This document shows positions 22,406 through 35,463 of a stretch of 64,000 bases of DNA, piece after piece. The DNA is from Cymbidium sinense (lineage: Eukaryota > Streptophyta > Magnoliopsida > Asparagales > Orchidaceae), in NCBI GenBank assembly GCA_021442155.1, contig CM038228.1:83085095-83149094 (forward strand). The letters are read 5' to 3'. Each line of letters starts with the position of its first letter. Position 1 is the first letter of the stretch. The position numbers and the translations under genes are program-made. Below the pieces are notes generated by a model. It did not search any database, had not been told where the DNA came from, and saw only the letters and a program-made list of their open reading frames with translations.

Positions 22406-22410
22406 AGGTG

Positions 22411-22737
22411 CAGTACTGTTTTTGGATGATGAATTATTTGAGTAAGGTGTTTGGTTTGTAAAGAGTTGATAGAGTCTTCTCTCCAATAAGTGGACCTAAG
22501 TTCAAAGTATACACTAACCGTATTAACCACTAATTTCTTGCATAATTATCGGTTGACTAAAAAAATTCTATAAATATTAAACTTCAACAGCACTGACATG
22601 AGGACGTACACTGTTTCAAGTCTGCAGCTCTACTCTGATAAGATCGTCTGAAAATCAGATTAATTTTTGAGTTGAATCAAAGAGTCAAATATAAGCCAAA
22701 CTCGGCTTGGATTAAGACTGTCAACTCAAGCGCTTCC

Positions 22738-22772
<35 letters not shown>

Positions 22773-23205
22773 TTGACTATTTTAATCAACGTAAAAAGAT
22801 ATTATAAGGCATTGAGATACGAACAAAAAATCAATTAATTTTTTAATAAAATTTTAAATGAATGTGTAATTTCTTCTATTCTCAGGAGTCTAACTCGATC
22901 TTTGACTCATAAAATCTTAAGATTTTTAAGAGATTTTTTCTTTATACAAAAATAGAACTTGCTTTTGATGGTCTGTTTCTCTATTGAATTGTTTTTTTGT
23001 TCTAACTTTTGCTTTGGCTTTAAGAATGCGATTGATTTAAATTTGATAAAATATGATTTTTGGCCACTATGTGAATTTTTTCCTTGTGTTACTTCATTGA
23101 TTTTGATATTCTAATTATTATTTCTAGGAGAAGACAATTGGATTTTCGCTTGAATCAATTTCCTTTATATTTTTTATTCTCATCATAAGTTATAAATAGT
23201 TATTA
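22411..23205. other. AT-rich spacer with TTA microsatellite
   Basis: It contains a (TTA)n run at 22,738-22,774. Otherwise no coding or structural signal was recognised. Confidence 0.5.
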
Positions 23206-24730
23206 ACAATAATAGCAATAACAAGCCTTTATCCCACTACATGGGGTTGGCTACATGAATCATTTTTCTCCAATGTGTGCTATCAAGTGTTATATTCTCA
23301 TTTAATCGTAATAAATTAAGGTCATTATTTATACTTTCTAACCAAGTCTTTTTAAGTCTACCTCTACCTTTCCTAACATAGGCCAAATTTAATATATCTA
23401 GTCTCCTAACTGGATCATCGGATGGTCGGCGTTTTATGTGACCGAATCATCTAAGGCGACTCTCTCTAATATTATTTGTCACTTGAGCTATTCCAATCTT
23501 ATCACGTATATTATCATTTCTCTGTCTCTAAGAGTAAAGACACTCATCTACCTAAGCATCCTCATCTCTATAGCACTCAACTTAATTTTTATGCTTCTCT
23601 TTTACTGGCCAATATTTTGCGCCATAACGCGTTAAAGTCTCACCACCATCTTATAATTTTTTCCTAAGCGATACTTTCCTATCACACAACAAGCCGAATG
23701 CATTCCTCCACTTCAACCATCTAACTTGAATTCTACTAATAACATCTCAATCTATATCTAAAACATTCACTTTTTTTAATGACATAATCACTCATTATCA
23801 CCACTCTGCCATTAAATCGTCTAGAACTAAAATTATAGTCTATGTATTCGATTTTAGATCTACTCAAATGAAAGCCTTTGCATGCTAAGATTGATCCTCA
23901 TTATTCAAGTTTTTCTTGAACTCCCTCTATAGTCGTATCAACAAGAAAAATATCACGAGTAAAAAGCATACACCAATGTACATCATCTTGTAAATGTAGT
24001 TACAACATCCATAACCAAAGCAAAAAAGATATGGGGCTTAAAGTTGATCCTTATGTAATCCAACTGAAATAGAAAAAAATGCTTGATCAATCCTCTTTAT
24101 ATTGAACACAAGTGACAAGTGTAATATACATATCCTTAATGACTTGAATATAAGCAAAATATTAACTCTCCTTTTTCTAGAACTCTCCAAAGCATTTCTC
24201 ATGGAATTTTATCATATGCTTTTTTCTAAATCAATAAATATCATATATAGATCCTCCTTATTCTCTCTCTATAGTTCTCTATCAAATCTCTTAATAAATG
24301 TATAACATCTATAATAGATCTACCCGGTATAAATCTAAATTAGTTTTGAAAATTTTTTGTATCATGACATAATCTATGCTCAATGACTTTCTCTCATAAT
24401 TTTAATGTTTGACACGTTAACTCAATTCCTTTATAATTTGCACACTATTGTTCATCTCCTTTATTCTTAAAAATAAGAACAAAAAAACTATTGCTCCACT
24501 CATCTGACATTTTTTAGTCTTTAAGATAATATTAAAAAGATTAATAAGTCAAAAAATTCTTTAATCTTCTAAGCATTTTCATACTTTCAACGCTGCATTT
24601 TCTTTAAGGTATCTTCAACTTTAATTTTACTAATATGATAATAAAAATAAAAATTTCTATTTTTATTTAGAGTAAGATCACTAAAGTTAATCGTATTCTC
24701 AAGATAGTTAATAACATAATAAAAACTGCA
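23206..24730 (-). mobile_element. 5'-truncated RTE LINE (copy 3)
   Basis: Read on the minus strand this matches copy 1 from just before the reverse transcriptase to the 3' end. It holds EVEDTLKK-type sequence near 24,620, an [15 protein letters not shown] stretch near 24,220, a WCMLF segment near 23,970, and the RESRLR, GRGRPK and WG..C-terminal region near 23,250-23,460. The catalytic box where FADD is expected is replaced (FTRD-like). The tail is a CAATAA/CAA-like stretch at the left edge. Frequent stops and indels make it inactive. Reading frames on the plus strand are shadows. No TSD was found. Confidence 0.8.
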
Positions 24731-27700
24731 AATTTTTTGTATGCATTGCATGAATTTTGAGTCTCATATAAATGCATTAAAATATTAAAATCTAAAACAT
24801 CCAACCTCAAAATTTGTATGAGATGATTAAGTTGAATCATATGTCTTCTACACATACCATACAATATCAGGGTGGTTAACAACACACTAAAAAATGAGTT
24901 AAAGAAAATCAGTATAACTACGATTCAAGACAATTTCAACTTAATTATTCTGAGGTTAGGAACTATAATCCCATATTGGGAAGTATAATTCTAAAGTATT
25001 TTTATATTAGGTAGATAATTTAGAAGTTTTTCTAGAAAGTTATAATAAATTTGATTCTCAAATGATGAATTTACTAAAACAAACTTAATGGGACTTTGCA
25101 TAAATATTTTGATAAAATATTGCTACTAAAATAAAATTTACATTAAAATTAAAAAAAGAATTTTTCATTAATTGATTATATGAATCACTTACAAGATCAA
25201 TTAAAGAGCTTAAAATAAAATACTTACATTTCATAAACAAAATAAAGCATAAATAAATAACATGGTGATTAAATAGATAAATATTTTGAAATATCTAATA
25301 ATATAACTCTTGAAAGAGTGTATCTATTTTGCAACTTATTTTTTATTTTTTTAACTTAAATGTTCATTAAAAAACCTTATGGCCATGTTGCCTCAACAAA
25401 CCTATAAATTTATTCATGATCTCTATATAGTGCAAGAACCTAAATCCCAAATTCCCTTCTTATATGCCACTTAGAATTTGATGGTCTCTATTCAATCATC
25501 ATTTTAGTGAACCCTCTTCATGAAGGTCATATAAAAATTCAACAATAAAGGAAATGTCATATGTAAAATGGAACATCACATTATTTCATGTAGCACCTAA
25601 TGTTTTATTTAAAGTTAGTCTACACAAATCATGGCATAGTAACTACATAGAACAAAAAAAAAATAAGACAACTCTCAATTCAGTCAAAACAACTTTTTTT
25701 ACTTGCTAAGGACCCTAATCATTTCTATTGGTCACAATTAATCAAGTGATACAAGTTAGACTCCTCAATTGATTTTGGTATATAATATTGAAGATTATTG
25801 ATAACGGGAAAATTAAACTTACAAGAAAAATAGTTGTGATGATGATGATCCATGCCAAATCAATAAGCATTGTTCACCTCAATTTGCATGCCAACACATC
25901 AAAGCCATAAAAATCAAGAAATTAAAGACCCAAGGATTCAATCTTATAGATATAGGCAACAAAATTTTATTTTTTGAGTTAAAATCTTCAAAATCTATTG
26001 GACACAAATCAAGCTCCATTGAAATGTCAATTTGACATCAAGTGGAGGCACTCCTTATTAGCTTAAAGACACATGAGAGGGGATACATTGGGTGTAAAAT
26101 GATATTTAGGATTTCTTTCAGAACAAATTGTAACCAAGCCCATGCATTAAGTAAGTGACATATAGTCACACAAACACAAAAGTGTGTATTAAGGCATAAT
26201 ACTAAGAAAAGCTAGATGTAAGAGTGTATGGTAAGGTAAGCAAGATGAAAAGGGCATGGATAATTAAATGCAATATAGTGATAGTAATATGCAATCATAT
26301 AAGCTATAATTCACATACAAACAATCATCAAACTATACATAGCTAGTGTCTAGTGTCGACACAATGATGATGGTGAGAAAAATACACAAGGCTATGAATA
26401 AGAAAATAACTATTTAACACAAGTTCAATGATTTACTCGACACAAGATTACTAAATCATCAAATCACCAAACAAGCATTCAACCACATTAAGCAAGTAAA
26501 CAAATAAGCAAGAATGTAAATCTAACTAAACATCAAATAATGCAAATGAAATTTGTCATGGCTCGACACCAAGCCAGTATACATTAATGTCTAAGCACCC
26601 TCAGGCTTGATTCCACTATCCCCTCCTTGTGATAAGGAATCCTCTTTATAATAACTAAACAGCTTACATTACATGCACCTGATGAACACAACTATAAACA
26701 TCATTTTGTACATGCAAGCCAAATCCAAACTCTAGAAAATATAAAGTAATACCTTCCAAAACATTCCAAAGCTTCAGTTGTGAAAAAGGTTTCACAAAAC
26801 ATCAAACTACCAAACCTATAATACAATAGAAAGTAAAAATACAAACTTTTGCAAAAAAAAAAAAAACTTTAAAAGATTTACTTAAGGTGAACATTTTGAT
26901 TTCTTCACTTAAAACGTCCAAAAGATTTCACAACGAACTTTATCTTAGCATTTTTCATGGTATTTTGGGTGGAAGATGAGTAATATAGGCAAAGTATGAT
27001 AAAAGAAAGGCCTACCAACAACTCTTTATGAATTCCTAAAAAAGCCCTAAGAGCCAAGTGGCAGTTTGAAAAAGATCTCCAGCAAATTCTCTGAATTTGC
27101 AATAATCGGACTCATAATCTTAAGATTGTATGCATAATTAGTTCAAAAAATAAGAAAAGCCCGATTTCCATCATACATGTAATTAAAATCACACAAAAAA
27201 TAGTTCACTTTCAGAAATGATTGTGCTTATGATCCATATATAGATCATACTTATGATCCATCAATCATACTTATGAATGTAATTTAACAAGAAGTAGTTG
27301 ATTGTGAAGTCACAAGGTATCCTCTAGAAGATCTTGTAACAACTATATTACAATGAATAGTAATCTTAAGAGATATCATACATACAATAAAAATCATATC
27401 TATGAATCATTCTTACTTAATTTAGCATCAAATTGGCGATTAAATTATGTTCAATAGTTTTGCAAACTAATATTTGAAATGCTAGAGAAAAATCTTTCAT
27501 ATATCCTCTACCAAAAGCATTTATTAAATCCACCACATTCTTTTTCTTAAATTGATTTAGTAAGCCCAAAAATAAGATGGAATCAAATCCCTTGCTTTCC
27601 TTTTTTACTTTTAATGTTCTTTCCTTTTTTTTATCTTAATATATCCCTAAATTAAGGTAAAATCTCTTTAGATTTTTAAAAGGTGTTTAATAGCCACATA

Positions 27701-30607
27701 AGAGAAGTTTCCTTGCCATAAGCTTGGTTAGCTACCCCAATATCTTGCACAAAGTAGTTTCCCGCTACGTTATGGCATCATCTCATATAAAAATTAAAAT
27801 TTCATTTCTATATGATTAAGAGGTATAGTACCCCTATAATAGGCATTTTAGCATGCATTATTCATAAACATATTACAATACATATGATCACAATCTATGG
27901 ATCATATACATTATTTTTAAGAAAATATCATTATTGCATATCATATCATGATTATGTAAAAAATGTCTCATCGTCATTTATATAATGATTACAATACCTT
28001 AAATGATGGTGATGGATCTCCTTTTATAAGTTCTTATGCAGTTTATTCTCATACACATTACAACCACACTCTGAATAAGGATAGCAAATTCAATGTTTTC
28101 TCACACAAGTTTGATTGTTATAGTACACAAATGAGATGCTCCTCATCTACGCCTACACCCCCCTCCCCTCCCCTCCAATCCCACAACTTCACCTACCCCA
28201 TGACTTAATTTAATCCAAAAAAAAAAAAACTTCAATTGTTCCGTTTATCCCAAAAGCACTTCTAACCCCCCCATCAGCTCTACCATTCCGACTACCTCTA
28301 CTTAGCCGTATTAAGAAAGATGATATTCAGGTGCTCTGCCTAAGCTTGAGATTGATCTTATGCATTAGTTTAAATCTAATTACCTGTTTAAGCTTCAAAC
28401 TAATCTAATTTAAGTACGAGAACATGTCAGAGTATGATATTAAGCCTGTGTTATTCTCATATATTAAAGCAATTTCTTAGCCTCTTGAGATGGAGATGCA
28501 TGACTATCTATAATTCCTTGCTTTGTGACCCTCAATCATTAGTTTTATAGTTCAAGTTCGTGCCACCGCTATCATACTGCCATTTGGACCTTGCTAGAGT
28601 TGCTAACCATACAAATTAGCTTGATTTTTAATGAGTTCAAATCTAAAGCCTTTAGATCCTCTGCCAACAGCTTAATGACCAAATACATATAGATTATATG
28701 GTGATTGCACTAGACATATCTGTCTTTGAGACTACTTTTCTTATCTACTTATTGGCGTAATAAACAAAGGTAAACATGCTTCCATCGATTTTTCTTCCTT
28801 AGAAACTAGCTCATATTGGCATGTGCATCTATTCAGCAATTAGAAATATTTCTTCCCACGTTAAGAGAATTTATGCAAAGCATGATCATCAAAAGATAGT
28901 TATCTTTACTTTTTATATTTGTTGTATTAAAATACCATGAATGTTTTTTAATTTGAAAGAATTCCCTCAATGAAGATATTCTTATTTGGAGGATTCTTTT
29001 TTATGGTTTTCCTAGTAGGAGATGATTTCCTCCAAAAATTACATTCATACTTAGAGGAGCGATCATAATAAATCTCTTCTCATTTAGGTGATCAACCCTT
29101 TCCATTCTCATAATCAATCTCTTCTCTTTCCATTTTCACACTATCTCAATTCCTCAATTTGTTCTCTATTGACGTTAAGATTTTATCTCTTTTTCTCTCA
29201 TAATCTCCTTCTACAAATCCCTTTTTCTCTCTCATCAAAAAATCACAAGCAATAATGATGCAAGTCCCACTGACTATTGTAGTCTCACTCTCTAGCATTA
29301 AGTGTTTTCCCTTTCACATTCACATCAGATACCCATATAAAAAATAAAGAAAAATGCTAAGTTTTTTTTGGAAATAAATTGTTCTGTAGTTTTATTTAAA
29401 CAAGCAAGAAATAATGTTGCAAACAAGAACTCAAAATTTATGAAAGTTTACAAATGGTCATTGATGAAAAAGAAGTAAAAGAGTACTTTCATTAAGAGTT
29501 TGATCAAAGTAGATTTTGCACAATGAAGTAACTATAACTTTCAGTAAAATCTTGATCAAAGCAGGTTTTGCATTTTGCTGTATCTTTAATTTTTTGAAGA
29601 AAAAATAGAGAGGAGAGAGAAGAGTAAGGTCCATGGTTTTTTCCCTCATCTACCATACCTAATCTCAAACTAACTCGGTATGAGATGGAGTGTTTATTAG
29701 AGATGATAAGACTTCAGGTGGCGTCATCTTGTAACTCAGAATTCCCAACTGGAGTGGATTTGAAGTGAATTAGAGGGGTTGTGTTCCTTGACGCATATGC
29801 AACTACAATTTTTTAACTACAAATTATTTGGAAATATATGGAGTAAGGCTTATTGAAGACTGAAGCACCATGGCTCGGCTCAAAGAGTAAAATGAGTTAG
29901 GTTATTTGAAATAAGTAATAATTTCATGTTTACAAGTTCAACAAGCTTACCTAAATTTGCACCTGCATGTGAGAAGATGTGCAGAGAAAAAGTGTGAAAA
30001 AAAATGAAAAATGAAGTTAAAGAATAAATTAATCTAATGCAATAAGTACGAAGTTATATGAAAATGTAAATTGATATTATGTGGATTTTGCAAAGTCCCT
30101 TGACCGCATTCAATCTCAAGCTCCTTACAAAATCCTCTACTATGGCTACCCTTTACAAATCATTGTAAAAAAATTTTAAAAAAAACCGAAAACAATTAAC
30201 AAATTTCTTTGGGGAAGGAGTAAGCACTTGCAAATTTCTTATTTCCATTGGGCAATTAGTAAGCTTTGATCTAAACCGCCTGGATATATGCAAAATACCT
30301 TAATAACTGTAAAATGGAATCAATCATAGCCTATAAAATAGTAGTAAGTAAACAATTAGTAATAGAATTGGTTAGAAGTGACAGAGAAAAAGCTTGGGTC
30401 AAAACAAAGAAAACACAAGAGAGTTCAACATTGTCAGAAAGCTAGGTAATTTTACAAATTTTGTTACTGTTTCATGAAAGTTTTATGTACTGAATTCCAT
30501 CATAGCTCCCCTCAAAACCCTCCATCTCTCCTTCCCTCCTTCTGTCCTCCTCTCTGTTTTTCTATATGATGAAAGAAAGAGATGAAAACTAAAATGAAGT
30601 TACATAA
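24731..30607. other. Long AT-rich stretch without recognisable genes
   Basis: About 5.9 kb with only short frames (the longest are 81 codons at 27,963-28,208 and 65 codons at 26,905-27,102), none with a family signature, signal peptide or splice-supported extension that I can see. A C-rich patch lies near 28,150-28,200 and an A run near 28,216-28,230. The part next to 30,607 should include the 3' UTR of the PPR gene on the minus strand. Old transposon sequence is likely but not identifiable by eye. Confidence 0.45.
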
Positions 30608-32895
30608 TCAGGCAAAGGAATATTTCTTACATCCCTGAAGAAACACACGCCATATGATGGTGTTGGGCTGGAATGGCATTCCATTGATCACAGCCTCTGC
30701 TTCTTGTATACGGCCAAAGCTGCACAGCAGGTCAACAATGCATACGTAGTGATCCATCTCTGGCTCAACTCCATACACCCATCTCATCTTATTAAAGATT
30801 TTCATCCCTTCTTCCACAAACCCAGCATGTCTGCACGCAGAAAGGATTGCCATGAATGCCACACCATCTGGTACAAACCCTTCTTGTTCCATCTGCTGAA
30901 AGTTTTTCAGTGCTTCAAGTATGCACCCATGAAGTCCCAGGCCTGAAACCAGAGCTGTCCAAGACACGAGATTTCTCTCAGGCATTTCCTCAAACACATC
31001 CAAACAGCTCTCAATGCTGCCACATTTGGCATACATGTCCAGCAACACATTCTGAACAAACACTTCACAACACCCCGCATTTGCTTTCAAAATCAGAGCA
31101 TGGAGACTGCACCCCAGATCAAGGCCACTGATCCTCGAACAAATGCTTAGTAGGCTCACAGCAGTATAGTTATCAATGATAAAGCCAGATGCTTGCATTC
31201 TCCTGAGCAATTGGAAAGCCTCCAAGTAGTTGCCCTTGTATGCATGTGCCGTTAGAAGAATGTTCCACGAAATGTTATCAGGATATTCCTGCTGAAGAAT
31301 AAGCTCACTTGCATCTTCGAATTGACCTTTTTTGTTATAAATACAAGCAATTGCATTGGATGAAGCAACATGAAATGGAGTCAACAAAGCTGTGTAAGCC
31401 AAGGCATCAGAAAAAAATCCATGAGATGCATAAGATGTAACTACTGAACTGAAAACATAGTCATTACTTTCATAGCCTATTCTTATTATCAAAGAATGTA
31501 GCTGCCAAAGATCTGGGACCGAAGCTGATTTGAGTAAAGAGGAGAAGGTGGACTCATTTGGTCTAATTTGTAAGGCTAACATTTCTTTAACAAGCACAAG
31601 GCAAGAAGCAAATGCATCTTCATTTGTGTATCCTGATATTAAAGCATTCCAAGAAACAACATTCTTGTTGGATATATCTGTGAATGCAGTCACTGCATCA
31701 TCTAATCTGTGGTATTTTGCATAGAACTCAACCAAAGAGCTTCCCACATAAGCACTAGAGTTCAGATTGTGCTGGATAGATTTGGCATGAATTGCCTCTC
31801 CAAACATTCCTAAGCCAGTTTTAGTGACTGCACAAAGCATTCCAGTGAAAGTGGTCTCATTTGGTGCAAAACCTTCTAAGGACATCAAGAAAAATAGCTC
31901 CATGATTCTATCAGGCTTATCACTTTTTGTCATGGCTGTTATAAATGTGTTCCAGGTAATCAAATCCTTGGCAGGTAACAAAGCGAAGAATCTATCCACC
32001 ACAATCAATGGAAAACAGTTGCAGTATGCATTCAACAGAGCATTAGACACAAGCATGAATGAACCAAAGAAACTTTTGATGGTCAGCCCATGAATCTGTT
32101 CCAAGAGTTCAACACTCCTCAGTGAGTGGAAAGCTTTGAGAATGCTGAGAAAAGAACAATCTGTAAGCCCTATTCCAGTCCTCATGAGCTCCCGGAACCA
32201 AAACATGGAATCCACATCAAAGCCCTGTTGTGCGAATGCAAAGATAATGCAGTTCCAAGTTAGCACGCTAGGTTCAGGCATTTCCTCAAACAGCTTTACT
32301 GCGCCATCAAGTTTCCCATTCCTCCCGAGAACATTTAGCAACGCTGTAGCGGACAAGGGGTCGGGATGAAGGAGTCCAGATTTAAGGATCAAAGTGTGGA
32401 GTTGGATAGCTTGGGAAAGTTGGAGGTGCGATGAAGACGACGAAAGGATGGGAGCAAATGTAAAGCGGGTGGGGCAGAATCCGTCAACCCTCATCCTGGA
32501 GAATTGACCATGCCTCTTCGGCTTGGCCGCTGAGGCATATGGCGGAGATGATGGAGTTGTAGGAAACGGAGTTTCGTTGAGGCATTTTGTCAAACACTCG
32601 TCGGGCGGATGAGATGTCACCCTCGTTCGCGTAAGCAGAGATGAGGGCATGGCGGACGGAGATCGGTGTGGAATGACCGCAGGTGATAGAGAGGGCATGG
32701 AGGGGTTTGAATGCTTCCGATGATTGGGAAGAAGAGAGAAGAGTGAACACGTCGGAGAAGAGAAAGCGTAGTCGGTGGTGAAAGACACGAGGCTGCGGAG
32801 TACTGTAGTGAACGGCCAGGATCTTTTCTAGACGAGGATGGACGGCTGGGAGAATGCAATAACAGCGATTTCTTTACAGTATTTGATGGGGGCAT
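30608..32895 (-). CDS. PLS-type PPR protein, At3g58590-like, frameshifted near the N-terminus
   Basis: Pentatricopeptide-repeat proteins bind organellar RNA and guide its processing, editing or translation in mitochondria or plastids. From ATG 32,494 to the stop at 30,608 the frame carries successive P, L and S repeats (for example VLTWNCII, LITWNTFITAMTKS, NVVSWNALISGYTNED, and NVLLDMYAKCGSIES with VSWTALVSGLGLHG). It ends GVEPEMDHYVCIVDLL then WRVFLQGCKKYSFA, with no E+ or DYW domain. From memory it fits Arabidopsis At3g58590 along its length. Upstream repeats (SARRVFDKMPQRN, VSYNSIISAICLSGQAEEAW) lie in a different frame (32,484-32,750). The frames meet at 32,487-32,500, consistent with a 2-nt loss or 1-nt gain. 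That upstream frame has no ATG. The only plausible start (ATG 32,895, a basic, serine-rich, transit-peptide-like MPPSNTVKKSLLLH) is in a third frame. Either this is a recent pseudogene or the sequence has indel errors. The apparent N-terminus from 32,788 is a wrong-frame artefact. Confidence 0.88.
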
Positions 32896-32941
32896 AGCAT
32901 TCGATGGGATTATCGCTTATTCGGATCGTCCCCAGTTCTCA

Positions 32942-32950
32942 ATATATATG
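32942..32950 (-). promoter_or_regulatory. Candidate TATA box of the PPR gene
   Basis: On the minus strand CATATATATTGAG lies about 45-55 bp before the ATG at 32,895. The spacing would leave a short leader of roughly 20 nt. AT-rich DNA makes chance matches common. Confidence 0.35.
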
Positions 32951-33499
32951 AGTTTTTATAATTAATTTGACATGCTTTCGCTTTTAAAATAAATGTTTCA
33001 AAATATTAGGGACACTTAATTATTTTAATATGATTATAACATTCTAATTATTAATTAACAAATCATTTGAATAATTAATTATTTTAGATAAACTTTATTT
33101 AATATGTCAAAGATTAGGCAAACCCTACTTAATCTAATTAATCGTAATAAGACACCACTGAATCCATAATAAATCTTCGTAGACATTAATTTGCTTAAGT
33201 TAATATATCATTTATTTTAAAAATTGGGGTAATTTATCTATTAATGCATCAAACATATTAGCTTGAGATCATCTAATCATTAATCAGTTATTTAATACAA
33301 AAATAAAGTAATTATATCATTAATTCACTTAATTAAATATTAATTGACCCCTATTGAGCTAAAAAAAATTAAGTTAATCATTAATTATATTAAATTAACA
33401 TTTTTAATCATGATTTAATTAATTAAGCTAATTAATATGTTAATTGATAAGGTTGTATTTAATTAGTATAATATAGATCAACGAGGTGGCCCATGAGTG
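32951..33499. other. TTAA-rich intergenic DNA
   Basis: Dense in TTAATTAA-like words with no frames. Similar in texture to 63,190-64,000. No element boundary was recognised. Confidence 0.45.
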
Positions 33500-33502
33500 T
33501 TA

Positions 33503-34605
33503 GGGGGTGTTTGGCAAAGGATTGGATTTATTTCAAGTAGGATTTACTAAATCCAGTACATCTGGATTTAGTAAATCTTGAGCTGTTAAATCCTGAAAAG
33601 TGTTTGGTAACAGATTTATTAAATCCTGCTAAATCCAGAAAGATGTTTGGTAAGTTATTTGAGGATTTAAATCTGTTATAATTAAATAATATTTTTTTAA
33701 AGAATAAAAATATTAATAAAAAAGAATCTAATATTAAAATTAAAATTTATCATTTAACAAAAATATCATCTTCATTATAAAATATAAATAAATATTAGAT
33801 CACAAATATCATGTTCATAAATATCATGTTTATTAAAATTTATCACTACAATTTATATCATGTTGAAACAAAATTAGACGCAAATTTGTTGATCAACAAA
33901 GCATAATCTATCAAACTTTTAATCATCAATTTTGTGACAACATTTTCTCAAAATGATGAATGATCATGAAACATGAAATCAAGCTCTGTCGAACAGACTT
34001 GGACAAATACACAAATAAAATAAGGTCTTCCCATTCCCACAAAACATGAATAAAAAATCCATACCTCACCGAAGCCTCCTTGCTCGTGAAACGAACCTAA
34101 CTCAAGAAGGAACCACGAATTCACCATTTCCGGGAATCTTCTCCCACTCCCAAACAAGCGGCTCGATCGAAGCTCTCGCTGATCTTTGCAAAGAGACTAC
34201 TTCAAGAAGAGTACCCTTCTCACAATAGAGCTTCCAAACCCCAGGTGGGAACTCGGCGAAAGGACTCGACTTTGTGGGTAAGATCAAGCTCAGCGTGGCG
34301 ACGAGGAATTGTGAAGCCTAAAGAAAGCGAGACGGCGGAGGACAGAACCAACTAGCCGTGTCCTACAAAGACCTTGACTTGTCGAGAAGAAGGCGATTTT
34401 GTGTTTCGATGGCGTTGTGACAACCGATTCGCCATTCGGTGAGGTTCGTCGATCTCTAAATCCGTTCATCATCGGATTTAATAAATCCAGATTTATCCCG
34501 ATTTAGGATTTACGGTTCTGATTTACTAAATCCTCGAAGGTGTTTGGTAGGATTTACGGGATTTAGTTGGCTAAATCCCTAGTAAATCCGTTGCCAAACA
34601 CCCCC
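33503..34605. mobile_element. PIF/Harbinger non-autonomous element with perfect TIRs
   Basis: The left end GGGGGTGTTTGGCAA and the right end TTGCCAAACACCCCC are exact inverted complements, and TTA flanks both ends (33,500-33,502 and 34,606-34,608). TTA target duplications and a GGG..TGTTTGG terminus are standard for PIF/Harbinger. Sub-terminal sequence on both sides is rich in GATTTACTAAATCC and its complement, giving longer inverted ends. No DDE transposase or MYB protein is encoded. The GC-richer centre (about 34,040-34,480) gives 60-70 codon frames on both strands with no recognisable product. It may be captured gene sequence or the remains of the parent element's ORF. The element sits about 0.6 kb beyond the PPR gene's 5' end. 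Confidence 0.92.
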
Positions 34606-34619
34606 TTAGGGTTCAGCTC

Positions 34620-35463
34620 CTCCCCTTAAAGGCAACAACGATGAAAGCCTTCACCGTGGATGTCTTCGAAGGTATTTCTTCTTGCACTCCTCTGATTTCG
34701 CAAAAGCTCTTGTGGTTCCACGGGCCTCCGATTTAGACTGGAGGTCATGAGCTTCACTTTTCTTTGTCTTTTCCCCTTTCTTCTCCTTTGAAGATCTTTC
34801 TTAGCTCCTCACTATGAACCTTGATTTCACTCCACCTCTTTCCCCCACTTTTACTTCTATTTCCTCTCCCAACTCTATCATTGGAGTTGTGATCTCCCTA
34901 ACTAATAGCCCCATTCTAATCTAGCTTCCGCTCAACCTCATCCTTGCACTTGGAAAAAACTTTTGTATTCTCATAATGATAATAACAAATTCTATTCTCT
35001 TTTCTACGTCCTAAGTGTTGATCCTGAAGTTAGTTTTTCAGAGGCAGAGCTTGAGGTAGGTCAAAAGAAGATTTCTTCTTAGTCGATCGTGCCATAAGTG
35101 ACATTTCTATGGTTCACTCCTTGCTACAGTTAAAAAGAAATGGAGTTTCAAAGGCAATTTGGAGCTTCTTACCTTTGAGAGAGGTTTCTTTCTTTTCAAC
35201 TCAAAGGTACTTCATTTTCAAATTCTCTTAGAAGAAAGATTTTTTATCTAGTGTGAGATAATGGATCTTGTTTCTTAAATGATAGTCATTCATCTTTAAG
35301 AAATGGTCTTTGAACTTCATATCTATTAGAGAAAATTTTTCAGAAATCCCCCTTTGGATTAAGCTCTCAAACTTCCTACTGTGTTGTTGAAATGAAGCAC
35401 ATTACTCAAAAGTGGCAAGTAAAGTTAGAATATCTCTTGTAGTTGATAATTTGATTGCATCTA
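34620..35463 (+). mobile_element. L1-clade LINE, 5' part with ORF1 (DUF4283-like)
   Basis: After an ATG at 34,814 the translation, with frame changes, gives a DUF4283-type plant LINE ORF1. Successive pieces are NDNNKFYSLFYVLSVDPEVS, WSFKGNLELLTFERGFFLFN and IPLWIKLSNFLLCCWNEAHY followed by VVDNLIASK. DUF4283 is the RNA-binding N-terminal region of plant L1 ORF1 proteins. The match stops abruptly at 35,463, where a Harbinger-like end begins directly after TAA. Stops and shifts show it is dead. Confidence 0.7.

Noticed and set aside
32495..32788. N-terminal 98 residues of the longest PPR reading frame
   Set aside because: This stretch is Ser/Pro/His-rich with no PPR character, while genuine PPR repeats occupy another frame over the same DNA. 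It is the wrong frame upstream of a frameshift.
34646..34672. ATG followed by a splice-donor-like GTATTT (possible first exon)
   Set aside because: It lies in the likely 5' leader of the L1 LINE and no following exon could be found.
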